Below are positions 1 through 8,266 of a DNA stretch of 64,000 nt, piece by piece. A program made the translations under genes and the position numbers. The notes under the pieces were generated by a model. That model was not told the origin of the DNA. It worked only from the letters and a program-made list of their open reading frames with translations, and searched no databases. This DNA comes from Dryocola sp. LX212 (lineage in GTDB: Bacteria > Pseudomonadota > Gammaproteobacteria > Enterobacterales > Enterobacteriaceae): the NCBI GenBank assembly GCA_041504365.1, contig CP167917.1, positions 1,116,001 to 1,180,000 on the forward strand, written 5' to 3'. The first letter of the stretch is position 1. Each line of letters begins with the position of its first letter.

Positions 1-6
1 CATTTC

Positions 7-22
7 TGGCACGGGGCTTGCT
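7..22 (+). promoter_or_regulatory. sigma-54 promoter of glnK-amtB
   Basis: TGGCAC-N5-TTGCT, with the -24 GG at 8-9 and the -12 GC at 20-21, matches the sigma-54 consensus closely. It lies 55 bases before glnK, as in other enterobacteria where NtrC activates glnKamtB under nitrogen limitation. The NtrC enhancer sites would lie upstream of this window. Confidence 0.9.
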
Positions 23-77
23 TTACCTCTTCCAGTGCTGCTGAGCATCAACCCATTGTCTGACTGGAGGGGAATCT

Positions 78-416
78 ATGAAGCTGGTTACCGTGGTAAT
101 CAAACCATTTAAACTCGAAGACGTTCGCGAGGCGCTGTCTGTAATCGGCATCCAGGGGCTGACCGTAACCGAAGTAAAAGGGTTCGGGCGTCAGAAGGGG
201 CATGCCGAGCTTTACCGCGGTGCGGAGTACAGCGTTAACTTTCTGCCAAAAGTGAAAATTGATGTCGCCATTGCCGATGACCAGCTCGACGAAGTGATCG
301 ATGTCATCAGCAAAGCCGCCTACACCGGGAAAATCGGTGATGGCAAAATTTTCGTTGCCGAGCTGCAACGCGTGATCCGTATTCGTACCGGCGAAGCCGA
401 CGAAGCTGCGCTGTAA
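78..416 (+). CDS. glnK: PII-type nitrogen regulatory protein GlnK
   Basis: GlnK is the trimeric PII signal protein that binds ATP/ADP and 2-oxoglutarate and plugs the ammonium channel AmtB when nitrogen is plentiful. The 112 residues are the usual PII length. Tyr51, the residue uridylylated by GlnD, sits in the T-loop segment RGAEYSVNF. The start follows a GGAGGGG ribosome site. It is the first gene of a two-gene operon with amtB, 31 bases downstream, and is preceded by a sigma-54 promoter. Confidence 0.97.
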   Translation: MKLVTVVIKPFKLEDVREALSVIGIQGLTVTEVKGFGRQKGHAELYRGAEYSVNFLPKVKIDVAIADDQLDEVIDVISKAAYTGKIGDGKIFVAELQRVIRIRTGEADEAAL

Positions 417-447
417 CGCCTCCCCAATCGTGAAAGGGACAGAAAAA

Positions 448-1734
448 ATGAAGAAATTTGCCTCTGCGTTAGGCGTCGTAGCCCTGGCGCTTGCGCCATC
501 CCTGGCTTTCGCCGCTCCGGCCGTTGCTGATAAAGCAGACAACGCCTTTATGATGATTTGCACCGCGCTGGTGCTGTTTATGACCGTACCGGGGCTGGCG
601 CTGTTTTACGGCGGCCTGATTCGCTCTAAAAACGTGCTTTCCATGCTGACGCAGGTGACGGTGACTTTTGCGATGGTCTGCGTGCTGTGGGTGGTTTACG
701 GCTATTCGCTGGCCTTCGGAACCGGCGGCAGCTTCTTTGGTAACTTAGACTGGGTGATGCTCAAGAATATCGAGCTGAAAGCGCTGATGGGATCGTTCTA
801 TCAGTACATTCACGTCGCGTTCCAGGGCTCTTTTGCCTGTATTACCGTCGGGCTGATTGTCGGCGCGCTGGCCGAACGTATTAAGTTCTCTGCGGTGCTG
901 ATCTTTGTGCTGGTCTGGCTGACGCTCTCCTACGTGCCGATCGCACATATGGTATGGGGCGGCGGTCTGCTGGCATCCCACGGCGCGATGGACTTTGCGG
1001 GCGGTACGGTTGTTCACATCAACGCAGCGGTGGCGGGCCTTGTAGGCGCTTACCTGGTTGGCAAGCGCGTAGGCTACGGCAAAGAGGCATTCAAGCCTCA
1101 CAACCTGCCGATGGTCTTTACCGGCACCGCGATCCTCTACTTCGGCTGGTTTGGCTTTAACGCAGGCTCCGCAAGCGCGGCTAACGAAATCGCCGCTCTG
1201 GCATTCGTTAACACGGTTGTGGCGACGGCTGCGGCAGTCCTCGGCTGGGTGTTCGGCGAGTGGGCGCTGCGTGGTAAACCTTCTCTGCTGGGTGCCTGTT
1301 CCGGTGCTATCGCTGGCCTGGTTGGTATCACGCCGGCGTGTGGTTATGTAGGCGTCGGCGGTGCGCTGATTGTGGGTATCGTGGCGGGTCTGGCTGGTCT
1401 GTGGGGCGTAACGCTGCTGAAAAAATGGCTGCGAGTAGATGACCCCTGCGACGTGTTCGGCGTCCACGGCGTCTGCGGCATCGTAGGCTGCATCATGACC
1501 GGCATCTTCGCCTCAACGACTTTGGGCGGCGTAGGCTACGCGGAAGGCGTAAGCATGGGCCATCAGGTGCTGGTGCAGCTGGAGAGCATCGGTCTGACCA
1601 TCGTCTGGTCCGCCGTTGTTGCTTTCATCGGCTTCAAGGTGGCCGACCTGACCGTCGGACTGCGCGTACCGGAAGAGCAGGAGCGCGAAGGCCTGGACGT
1701 CAACAGCCACGGCGAGAACGCTTACAACGCGTAA
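448..1734 (+). CDS. amtB: ammonium transporter AmtB
   Basis: AmtB is a trimeric inner-membrane ammonium channel of the Amt/Rh family. From the ATG at 448 the product is 428 residues, the E. coli length. It opens with a cleavable signal peptide (about residues 1-22, ending SLAFAAPA) and then has eleven hydrophobic segments. An in-frame GTG at 430 also exists, but the ATG follows a purine-rich site and gives the normal signal peptide. Co-transcribed with glnK, whose product blocks it; a strong terminator follows. Confidence 0.97.
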   Translation: MKKFASALGVVALALAPSLAFAAPAVADKADNAFMMICTALVLFMTVPGLALFYGGLIRSKNVLSMLTQVTVTFAMVCVLWVVYGYSLAFGTGGSFFGNLDWVMLKNIELKALMGSFYQYIHVAFQGSFACITVGLIVGALAERIKFSAVLIFVLVWLTLSYVPIAHMVWGGGLLASHGAMDFAGGTVVHINAAVAGLVGAYLVGKRVGYGKEAFKPHNLPMVFTGTAILYFGWFGFNAGSASAANEIAALAFVNTVVATAAAVLGWVFGEWALRGKPSLLGACSGAIAGLVGITPACGYVGVGGALIVGIVAGLAGLWGVTLLKKWLRVDDPCDVFGVHGVCGIVGCIMTGIFASTTLGGVGYAEGVSMGHQVLVQLESIGLTIVWSAVVAFIGFKVADLTVGLRVPEEQEREGLDVNSHGENAYNA

Positions 1735-1744
1735 TGGTCAGAAT

Positions 1745-1775
1745 AAAAAAGGCGGAACATATGTTCCGCCTTTTT
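1745..1775 (+). terminator. rho-independent terminator of glnK-amtB
   Basis: The perfect 20-base palindrome GGCGGAACATATGTTCCGCC (1751-1770) is flanked by A6 on the left and T5 on the right, so it could stop transcription on both strands, though tesB ends before reaching it. Confidence 0.9.
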
Positions 1776-1787
1776 GCATTTAAAATC

Positions 1788-1817
1788 GTAGGTCGGATAA
1801 GCGCAGCGTCATCCGAC
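1788..1817. repeat. REP (palindromic unit)
   Basis: GTAGGTCGGATAAGCGCAGC followed by GTCATCCGAC is an enterobacterial repetitive extragenic palindrome in the gap between the convergent amtB and tesB genes. A near-identical copy lies at 34228-34256. Confidence 0.85.
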
Positions 1818-1823
1818 ACGTTC

Positions 1824-2684
1824 TTAACTCCGCTTGCGCATCACCCCTTCCTGCACCGTCGATGCAACCAGCACTCCATCCTGGGTATAGAACTCACCGC
1901 GCACAAAACCGCGGGCGCTGGATGCGGACGTGCTCTCCACGCTGTACAGCAGCCATTCGTTCATATCAAACGGGCGGTGGAACCACATGGAATGGTCGAT
2001 GGTGGCAACCTGCATGCCCGGCTCGAGGAAACCGATGCCGTGGGGCTGAAGCGCGGTTGGCAGGAAATTAAAATCTGAGGCGTAGCCCAGCAGATACTGG
2101 TGGACGCGTAAATCGTCCGGCATCCTGCCGTTGGCGCGCAGCCAGACCTGACGGCCAGGTTCAGCCTGATGTCCCTTCAGCGGGTTGTGGAACTCTACCG
2201 GGCGGATCTCCAGCGGTTTCTCACAGAGGAATTTCTCTCTGACCTGCGGCGGGAGGAATTTTTCCAGCGAGCGGGCAATATCCGTTTCCGTTTTCAGGGC
2301 GTCAGGCAAAGGGGCCTGAGGCATGGCTTTCTGATGCTCAAAGCCCGGCTCGGGTGCCTGGAAAGAGGCTGTCATATAGAAAATCGGCTTGCCGTTTTGG
2401 ACGGCCGCCACGCGGCGGGCGCTGAAGCTGTTGCCGTCGCGTAGGGTTTCTACGTCATAAACGATAGGCTTCTGGCTATCGCCGGGGCGCAGGAAGTAGC
2501 TGTGAAATGAGTGTACCAGCCGTTCTGCCGGCACGGTCTCTTTGGCAGCATACAGCGCCTGACCGACCACCTGGCCGCCGAACACCTGGCGTAAACCTAA
2601 GTCCTCGCTCTGGCCGCGAAATAACCCTTCTTCAATCTTTTCCAGATTGAGTAATGCCAATAAATTGCTGAGCGCCTGACTCAT
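1824..2684 (-). CDS. tesB: acyl-CoA thioesterase II TesB
   Basis: TesB hydrolyses medium- to long-chain acyl-CoA esters to fatty acid and CoA in the cytoplasm. The 286 residues match the known enzyme length and form the tandem (double) hot-dog arrangement. The N-terminal segment with [10 protein letters not shown] and the C-terminal MWFHRP region are typical. It is transcribed convergently to amtB and is not obviously in an operon. Start ATG at 2684 is preceded by a GAGGAAG-type ribosome site. Confidence 0.96.
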   Translation of the reverse strand: MSQALSNLLALLNLEKIEEGLFRGQSEDLGLRQVFGGQVVGQALYAAKETVPAERLVHSFHSYFLRPGDSQKPIVYDVETLRDGNSFSARRVAAVQNGKPIFYMTASFQAPEPGFEHQKAMPQAPLPDALKTETDIARSLEKFLPPQVREKFLCEKPLEIRPVEFHNPLKGHQAEPGRQVWLRANGRMPDDLRVHQYLLGYASDFNFLPTALQPHGIGFLEPGMQVATIDHSMWFHRPFDMNEWLLYSVESTSASSARGFVRGEFYTQDGVLVASTVQEGVMRKRS

Positions 2685-2900
2685 AGAACTTCCTCGAAAT
2701 AGTGATAACGGGCCGGTAACTAGCCTGATTATAACAGGTCAGCGACATTAATCCCGTAGTGGCCCGACCTGATGAGATCCGCCGTTCCAGGCAAAATTCA
2801 GTTATATGTGCCACACTTAGCCTGATAAGCATGTTTTCACCGCTCATTACTTGTGGGACACCGCGCCCGCAAACGCATTGATAATAAGGAGAACAAATCA

Positions 2901-3476
2901 ATGAAACTTGTGCCAATGTTAAGTGGTTTAGCCGTTGCGGTTGCACTGGCAGGATGTGCGCAGAAGTCTGCGGATATTCCAACCCCGGCACCTGCCGCCT
3001 CGACAACGTCAGCGGGAGCTAATGCTCAATCGACGATTGCACAGCCAAGCGTGACCGGTACAGCCTGGATCCGCCAAAAAGTTGCGCTGCCACCGGATGC
3101 GGTGCTGACGGTGACGCTGTCTGACGCATCCCTTGCGGATGCACCGTCCAAGGTTCTGGCGCAAAAAGTCACCCGTACCGAAGGGAAGCAGGCACCGTTT
3201 AGCTTTGTGCTGCCGTTTAACCCGGCGGACATTCAGCCGAACGCGCGCATCATCCTGAGCGCGGCCATTACCGTGAACGATAAGCTGGTATTTATCACCG
3301 ATACCATTCAGCCGGTGATTAATCAGGGCGGGACAAAAGCGGATCTGACGCTGGTTCCCGTACAGCAAACGGCGGTCCCTGTGCAGACTGGGGGCGGGGC
3401 GGTAACAACCGTGCCATCAACGTCGCCGACGCAGGTAACCCCATCTTCAGCGGTTCCAGCCCCAACCACGTACTGA
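2901..3476 (+). CDS. ybaY: YbaY-type outer membrane lipoprotein
   Basis: A 191-residue envelope lipoprotein of the YbaY family. The signal peptide ends in the lipobox LAGC with the acylated Cys at residue 19, and the position-2 residue of the mature protein is Ala, not Asp, so outer-membrane sorting is expected. The middle (about residues 60-150) is the YbaY/HslJ-like beta domain, and the tail is rich in Thr, Val and Pro. An upstream in-frame start at 2853 would bury the signal peptide; the ATG at 2901 has an AAGGAG site. Physiological function is not well established. Confidence 0.9.
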   Translation: MKLVPMLSGLAVAVALAGCAQKSADIPTPAPAASTTSAGANAQSTIAQPSVTGTAWIRQKVALPPDAVLTVTLSDASLADAPSKVLAQKVTRTEGKQAPFSFVLPFNPADIQPNARIILSAAITVNDKLVFITDTIQPVINQGGTKADLTLVPVQQTAVPVQTGGGAVTTVPSTSPTQVTPSSAVPAPTTY

Positions 3477-3482
3477 CATTAA

Positions 3483-3505
3483 GCGCCCCGCAAGGGGCGT
3501 TTTAC
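3483..3505 (+). terminator. terminator between ybaY and ybaZ
   Basis: CGCCCC (3484-3489), GCAA loop, GGGGCG (3494-3499), then TTTTA. It lies between the convergent ybaY and ybaZ ends and would act on ybaY. Confidence 0.8.
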
Positions 3506-3817
3506 TTAATAGTTCCAGCGGTAACGCTGCATATCGATATGCCCATCCCCGGAAACCATAACCCGCTCAGAGAGCAGGGCCTGACGCTGACGCTGTAAAT
3601 CCGGCCCGGTCAGGGAAATGATGCCATGGCGATTAACCACCCGATGCCAGGGGAGCCTGCTTCCCTCCGGTAAACGCTTCAGTACACCTCCCACCTGACG
3701 TGCCGCACGGGGAGAGCCCGCGAGCAGAGCAACGTCTCCGTAGGTGGTGACACGGCCTTCGGGAATGGCGGCTATGATCTGGTAAACCCGCTGCGGGAAA
3801 GAATCGTGATTATCCAT
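3506..3817 (-). CDS. ybaZ: alkyltransferase-like protein (Atl/YbaZ)
   Basis: A 103-residue protein of the O6-alkylguanine-DNA alkyltransferase-like family. These proteins bind O6-alkylguanine lesions and bend the DNA, flagging damage for nucleotide excision repair without transferring the alkyl group. The alkyltransferase active-site motif PCHR is here PWHR (about residue 56), so the acceptor Cys is replaced by Trp, the hallmark of Atl. The winged-helix recognition segment with ARQVGG is kept. Single gene, convergent with ybaY. Confidence 0.95.
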   Translation of the reverse strand: MDNHDSFPQRVYQIIAAIPEGRVTTYGDVALLAGSPRAARQVGGVLKRLPEGSRLPWHRVVNRHGIISLTGPDLQRQRQALLSERVMVSGDGHIDMQRYRWNY

Positions 3818-3980
3818 CGCTAACTCCTTATTACGGCATCGCTAGCATAATCATTGACGGGCCACGGGCAAAGTAAAACGTCGATTGCGCAAGAAACCAA
3901 CACCTGACCGCGGGCGGCTTGCAATTGCCGGGGTCAACATGGATAATGCGCCTGCGCGTCAGGGAACTGACGCTCTCAAT

Positions 3981-4094
3981 GGGGGCCCTGTTGGTTCTCC
4001 CGCAACACTAACTTGTGAACTCGGTCAGATCCGGAAGGAAGCAGCCGCAGCAGGTGACGTGTGTGCCGGGATGTAGCTGGCAGGGCCCCCACCC
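3981..4094 (+). ncRNA. ffs: 4.5S RNA, signal recognition particle RNA
   Basis: About 114 nt. The 5' GGGGGCCCTGTTGG and 3' GCAGGGCCCCC arms pair along the long hairpin, and the apical part carries the Ffh-binding loop with GGAAGGAAGCAGCC. Differences from the E. coli RNA lie mainly in the mid-stem region (ACTAACTTGTGAACTCGG) where pairing can be maintained. It partners Ffh in targeting ribosomes that make inner-membrane proteins. Confidence 0.96.
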
Positions 4095-4420
4095 AATTCT
4101 GCTCGTGCTGGCTCCGTTGTTACCCTTTCTTCGCACAAAAATAACGTCTGCGTTTAAATTTTTATACCTCTCTTGAAAATATTCTTAATTATTTTTTTTC
4201 ACTCCTGCATATTAATTAAATTCCCCATGTGATTATTACTCGATAAATGACTCTTCAGACTATTCTTGCTGATTGTATGAAAAATACGCTGCTTTATGCA
4301 AAATTATCATTAATGATCATCGGATGGTAAATGTCACTGGCTGAAATTAACAGGTCTTCAATATATACTCAGGGTGGTTTTTTATTTGGCATTATTTTTA
4401 GCGTTAAAGAGGAATTGAAG
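4095..4420. other. AT-rich intergenic region between ffs and the IprA-like gene
   Basis: About 326 bases, markedly AT-rich after 4140 (runs of A and T, several TATAAT-like hexamers). No convincing gene; a 30-codon in-frame extension of the next gene exists here but lacks a better ribosome site. It probably carries the promoter of the downstream regulator, and the base composition is compatible with H-NS binding (inference). Confidence 0.5.
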
Positions 4421-5044
4421 ATGGTGTTAACTTCACCGGCACGCCCCCATGAGGAAATTATTAAACTTATCGACGCGCTGAGGCCATTGGGAGAGAAAGT
4501 AACCGTCAGCGCGCGCAGAAGAATAGGTTGGCGGACAAAAGAAACGTCTTATTTGTATCTGCTGCTACGCGGTGAGATGTCCGTCATGCGGATTGCGGAC
4601 GGCTTACTGCTGGGTACGACTAATCAGCCACACATATTTGGTTTCACGGAAATGTTTACCCCCATGCAGTGCAATCTGCTGCGTGCCGAAACGGACTGCA
4701 CGCTGATATGCGTAGACGTGGCGCAGGTTGTGCCTGAGATAGACCGGCTGCAGCTCTGGCAGGAAGTTGCAAAACTGTGTTCCTGGCACACCGCCGGTAT
4801 GCTCCATCGAGACCTGCAGATAGTCAATCAGCGTACGCCTCCGGTGGTGCATAATTATCTTCTCGAATTAGACCAGCTGCCCGCGGAAAGAAAATATAAG
4901 GTGAATATTTTGAACTACATCCAGGAGCGCACCGGTTTATCACGCAGCAGTATTCTTAACGTTATCACCACCCTGAAACGTAACAATTATATTGAATATG
5001 AGCGCGGCGGCTATCAGCTGAAGATTAACAATTTGCCCGACTGA
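4421..5044 (+). CDS. IprA/YaiV-like winged-helix transcriptional regulator
   Basis: A 207-residue protein that resembles IprA (YaiV), a CRP-fold regulator linked to oxidative stress in Salmonella. An N-terminal cyclic-nucleotide-binding-like beta-barrel (about residues 15-110, with YLYLLLRGEMSVMR and HIFGFTE) is followed by a C-terminal winged helix (about 155-205, with YIQERTGLSRSSILNVI as recognition helix). The ATG at 4421 has an AGAGG site six to nine bases upstream and gives the family length; the upstream ATG at 4331 does not. It stands alone in AT-rich DNA, a common setting for horizontally gained regulators. Ligand and targets are unknown. Confidence 0.75.
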   Translation: MVLTSPARPHEEIIKLIDALRPLGEKVTVSARRRIGWRTKETSYLYLLLRGEMSVMRIADGLLLGTTNQPHIFGFTEMFTPMQCNLLRAETDCTLICVDVAQVVPEIDRLQLWQEVAKLCSWHTAGMLHRDLQIVNQRTPPVVHNYLLELDQLPAERKYKVNILNYIQERTGLSRSSILNVITTLKRNNYIEYERGGYQLKINNLPD

Positions 5045-5193
5045 TTTCTTTACCGCTCGGTTCTGTCGAAGAACGCTGGAAATATTGCGCAAACAGAATC
5101 TTTGTTTGCGCAAAGAGCTGCTCTTTTCACATTATTATCTTTGGCTGCGGAATAAATTAGTATTCCGCGGCTATTAATATCAGGATTCAAATC

Positions 5194-6624
5194 TTACACC
5201 AGCATCCCACGCGAACTATTTGCTCGTTCCCGACTCAGATATTGCCAGCCGGGTTGCAGCCGTTCCAGGGCGTTGCGCATCAGCGTGGGTTCAAGCGTAT
5301 ACGGCATCCTCAAAAATCTTTCGAACGCGCCCTCGGTGCCAAAGCGCGGGCCTGCTCCAATGCGTATACCGACGGATTCGCAGCTGGCTGCGAACAGCGT
5401 CGCCAGCGGTCGGGGAAGCTCGATCCACAGCGAGAGACCGCCTTGAGGGGGGGTGGGTATACGCCAGTCGGGGAACAGGTCGCTTATCACTTCGCTACAG
5501 TTTTGCTGATTGCGACGCAGCATCGCCCTGCGCTGGGGTAAAAAACTTTCGGCCTCGTTGAACAGATGGATGGCGGCCAGCTGTTCCAGAACGGGCGTGC
5601 CCAGATCCAGGGAGTTTCTGACCTGGGCAAGCGAGGCGAGGGTTCTGGCTGACGCGCGGATCCAGCCCAGGCGTAATCCGCCCCAAAAGCTTTTTCCTGC
5701 CGAGCCAAGCGTGATGACATTGTCCGAAGAATCGAATGCGGCCAGGGGCGGGGGCGGTGGCGCATCGAACCATAAATCAACCATCGTTTCGTCTACCACG
5801 ATCGTCGTACGGGTGCGGGCGGCAATCTCTGCCACCGCTGCCCGCGTAGCGGTATCCATACAGCGCCCGGTAGGGTTATGAAAATCTGGGATTAGATAGG
5901 CCAGGCGGGGAGAAGTCTGTGCGAGGGTGGCGGCAAGGCCGTCCGTATCCCACCCCCGATCCGGCAGGCTGACTGATACCGGGCGGCAGGAGGCGCCTTT
6001 GATCGCTTCCAGCGCCATCGGGTAGGTAGGATGATCGATAACAACACGGTCACCCGGTCCTGTTAACAGACGCAGAATCAGGCCAAAGCCACTTAAGGCA
6101 CCGTTCACCAGCATGATCTGATCCGCGGAGGTAGCTAAGCCTCTGGCGGCATAACCACGGGCAATCACTTCACGCAGCTCGACTAAACCCTGCTGATCGT
6201 AGCCGCTGGAGCCCATATGTTCGGGCAGGGCGATAAGCGCATTTGAATAGGCATGATGGATCTCCGGGCCTGCGGGGAGCGCGGCGACGGAAAGGTCGAG
6301 TATCGGTGCTAACCCCGGCAATGGAGAAACGCTGTTCCCGCTTTCCGGGAGCATGGTCACCGAGCCGGATCCCTGGCGGCTGGCTAAGTAGCCCTCGTCG
6401 CGCAGCTGGGCCAGAGCCGTCGCCACCGTTGTTCGGCTGACGCCAAGGCTGGTTGCCAGCTCACGTTCGCCGGGCAGGCGGCATTCCAGCGGCAGCCTGC
6501 CGTCGAGGATCAGCAGGCGTAAGCCATCTGCCAGCTGGCGGTATACGGGCATGCGGGGCAGGGGCTGATGCCAGTGGCCCAATAATTTGATGAGTGACGT
6601 CGTGCCGGTTCTGCGCTGTGCCAT
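5194..6624 (-). CDS. yczR: MocR-family PLP-dependent transcriptional regulator YczR
   Basis: A 476-residue fusion of an N-terminal GntR-type winged helix (about residues 20-90, with LPGERELATSLGVSRTTVATAL) to a fold-type I aminotransferase-like domain (about 120-470). The PLP Schiff-base lysine is in LGSAGKSFWGGLRLGW. MocR regulators read PLP or PLP adducts rather than acting as enzymes. It is divergent from the membrane protein YczE, the conserved pairing that gives this subfamily its name. The 86-base gap between them is the likely operator region. Confidence 0.88.
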   Translation of the reverse strand: MAQRRTGTTSLIKLLGHWHQPLPRMPVYRQLADGLRLLILDGRLPLECRLPGERELATSLGVSRTTVATALAQLRDEGYLASRQGSGSVTMLPESGNSVSPLPGLAPILDLSVAALPAGPEIHHAYSNALIALPEHMGSSGYDQQGLVELREVIARGYAARGLATSADQIMLVNGALSGFGLILRLLTGPGDRVVIDHPTYPMALEAIKGASCRPVSVSLPDRGWDTDGLAATLAQTSPRLAYLIPDFHNPTGRCMDTATRAAVAEIAARTRTTIVVDETMVDLWFDAPPPPPLAAFDSSDNVITLGSAGKSFWGGLRLGWIRASARTLASLAQVRNSLDLGTPVLEQLAAIHLFNEAESFLPQRRAMLRRNQQNCSEVISDLFPDWRIPTPPQGGLSLWIELPRPLATLFAASCESVGIRIGAGPRFGTEGAFERFLRMPYTLEPTLMRNALERLQPGWQYLSRERANSSRGMLV

Positions 6625-6710
6625 AGCAGTCCACTTTATGATAACTGGACCTTAATATTCAGTCCGCTTTGCCGGAAAGTAAAGCCACAGGTTCAGGCGG
6701 AGTGGATAAG

Positions 6711-7328
6711 ATGATGATGCGTCGGCTATTACAGCTGTATATCGGGCTGGTGCTTTACGGTGTTTCAACGGCTATGTTCGTGCGGGCCGATTTGGGCGCG
6801 GATCCGTGGAATGTATTCCACCTCGGCGTGGCGAAAATTTTCTCTCTTAATATCGGCATGGTGATGATTTTGGTTGGCGCGCTGGTACTGCTGCTGTGGA
6901 TCCCCCTTCGTCAACGGCCAGGGCTGGGCACTATAAGCAATGTCATTGTGCTTGGCCTGGCGGCAGATGTCGCGCTGGCAATGATGTCGCCGCTGGAGTC
7001 GCTCTTTGCCCGGAGCATACTGTTGTTGTCTGCAGTAGCCGTAAACGCCATTGCTACGGGAATGTACATCGGAGCAGGATTTGGTTCCGGCCCGCGAGAT
7101 GGCCTGATGACCGGTATTAATGCCCGCACCGGCTGGTCGGTGCGCAGCGTGCGCACGGCAATAGAAGTGACCGTGCTAATTTCCGGCTGGATGATGGGCG
7201 GCACGCTAGGCGTGGGCACCGTACTTTATGCGCTTGCCATCGGCCCGCTGATACAGCTGTGCCTGCCGTGGTTTCGTATTATCCCTGGAGGAAAGGATCC
7301 GCGGGTGGAGCCTGAGGGCGTCTCATAA
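6711..7328 (+). CDS. yczE: YczE-like integral membrane protein
   Basis: A 205-residue inner-membrane protein of the YczE/YyaS/YitT family with about five or six hydrophobic segments (for example residues 7-27, 45-65, 70-95, 105-130, 150-185). It is divergently paired with the MocR regulator yczR, which presumably controls it. A role in transport of a vitamin B6-related or other small metabolite is suspected for the family but unproven. The ATG at 6711 follows a GGCGGAG ribosome site; an upstream TTG at 6669 is less likely. Confidence 0.85.
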   Translation: MMMRRLLQLYIGLVLYGVSTAMFVRADLGADPWNVFHLGVAKIFSLNIGMVMILVGALVLLLWIPLRQRPGLGTISNVIVLGLAADVALAMMSPLESLFARSILLLSAVAVNAIATGMYIGAGFGSGPRDGLMTGINARTGWSVRSVRTAIEVTVLISGWMMGGTLGVGTVLYALAIGPLIQLCLPWFRIIPGGKDPRVEPEGVS

Positions 7329-7420
7329 CTCGCAGCTCTGACTGAAAAAGATTCTCGCTGCGGGTTTCTCGGGCTATGTTTATCTCTAAAAGCAATTCTG
7401 TCTATTTTAAGAGGTGCATG

Positions 7421-8242
7421 ATGCACAGCCCGGTGATGAGTAAAGCGGCAGCGAACTGGAACAGCTATCAGCTGGCAGAAATCCTTTCCCACTGCTTTAA
7501 AGGCTATCTGGTGCCGTTCACAATTGATGGGGAAACCTTCACCACGCGTTTTGCTTCAGAAGATATCATCCTCAACGACAGCGTTGTCTGGCTGCAGGAC
7601 GGCGATCCAAAGGCTCTCGCGCTGATTACCCGGCGCGGTCAGACTTGCCGCCTTGCGGCTTTTGCTATTCGCCCTGAGCTTCGGGGGCAGGGTTACGGCA
7701 AGCAGTTTATCGGACAGCTCATCGATGCCGCGCGCCAGCGCGGTGACAAAAATTTCTGGCTGGAAGTGATCGTCGGTAACGACAGCGGCATCGCGCTTTA
7801 CGAACGCATGGGCTTTGTGCGGCAGCAGACGCTGGTTGGCTTTCACGGGACGGGGTCGGGAACATTCCAGGCGACGGGCGATCTGGTGGAAATCGACCCG
7901 CTGCTGATGGCAAAGAAAATGCTTGCAGACAGCCGATTGCGTTTGCCCTGGCTTAGCGCTGCGGAAACCCTCTATAAATTGCCGGGTAAAGCGTGGGGGC
8001 TGGACGAGGCGGCCTATGCGATGGTCATACCTCATGCGAAGCAGCCTAAACTACGTATGCTGTACGTTGCCCCCGCTGCGCGCGGCCAGGGTAAAGCGAA
8101 AAAAATACTGACGCTGCTGCAGGAGCGTTTTCCGGGGCTGTCCACGGCCTGTTCTGTGCCTGAGCAATTCGCCCCACTGTATCTTAGCTGCGGCTATCAG
8201 CATGATCCCGTCACGCAATATGAAATGTTGTTAAGACTTTGA
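7421..8242 (+). CDS. GNAT-family N-acetyltransferase with tandem acyltransferase-like halves
   Basis: A protein of about 273 residues that carries a clear GNAT acetyl-CoA site: RPELRGQGYGKQFIGQL (motif A, R/Q-x-x-G-x-G/A) in the N-terminal half, followed by the IALYERMGF motif B. A second, weaker copy follows in the C-terminal half (APAARGQGKAKKIL, then SCGYQHDPVTQYEMLL), so the protein looks like a two-GNAT array. ATGs at 7418, 7421 and 7436 are in frame; 7421 lies six bases after GAGG. The substrate cannot be told from sequence. Confidence 0.85.
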   Translation: MHSPVMSKAAANWNSYQLAEILSHCFKGYLVPFTIDGETFTTRFASEDIILNDSVVWLQDGDPKALALITRRGQTCRLAAFAIRPELRGQGYGKQFIGQLIDAARQRGDKNFWLEVIVGNDSGIALYERMGFVRQQTLVGFHGTGSGTFQATGDLVEIDPLLMAKKMLADSRLRLPWLSAAETLYKLPGKAWGLDEAAYAMVIPHAKQPKLRMLYVAPAARGQGKAKKILTLLQERFPGLSTACSVPEQFAPLYLSCGYQHDPVTQYEMLLRL

Positions 8243-8266
8243 ACCGGCGCTAAGGCGTTGTTTTAC

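Noticed and set aside
745-1467. Minus-strand ORF of 240 codons opposite amtB
   Set aside because: Shadow frame of a conserved GC-rich gene; composition (Arg, Gln and His rich) is unlike a real protein.
1788-1817. Possible terminator or attachment site after amtB
   Set aside because: It is a REP unit; a separate terminator (1745-1775) already ends amtB, and no integrase is nearby.
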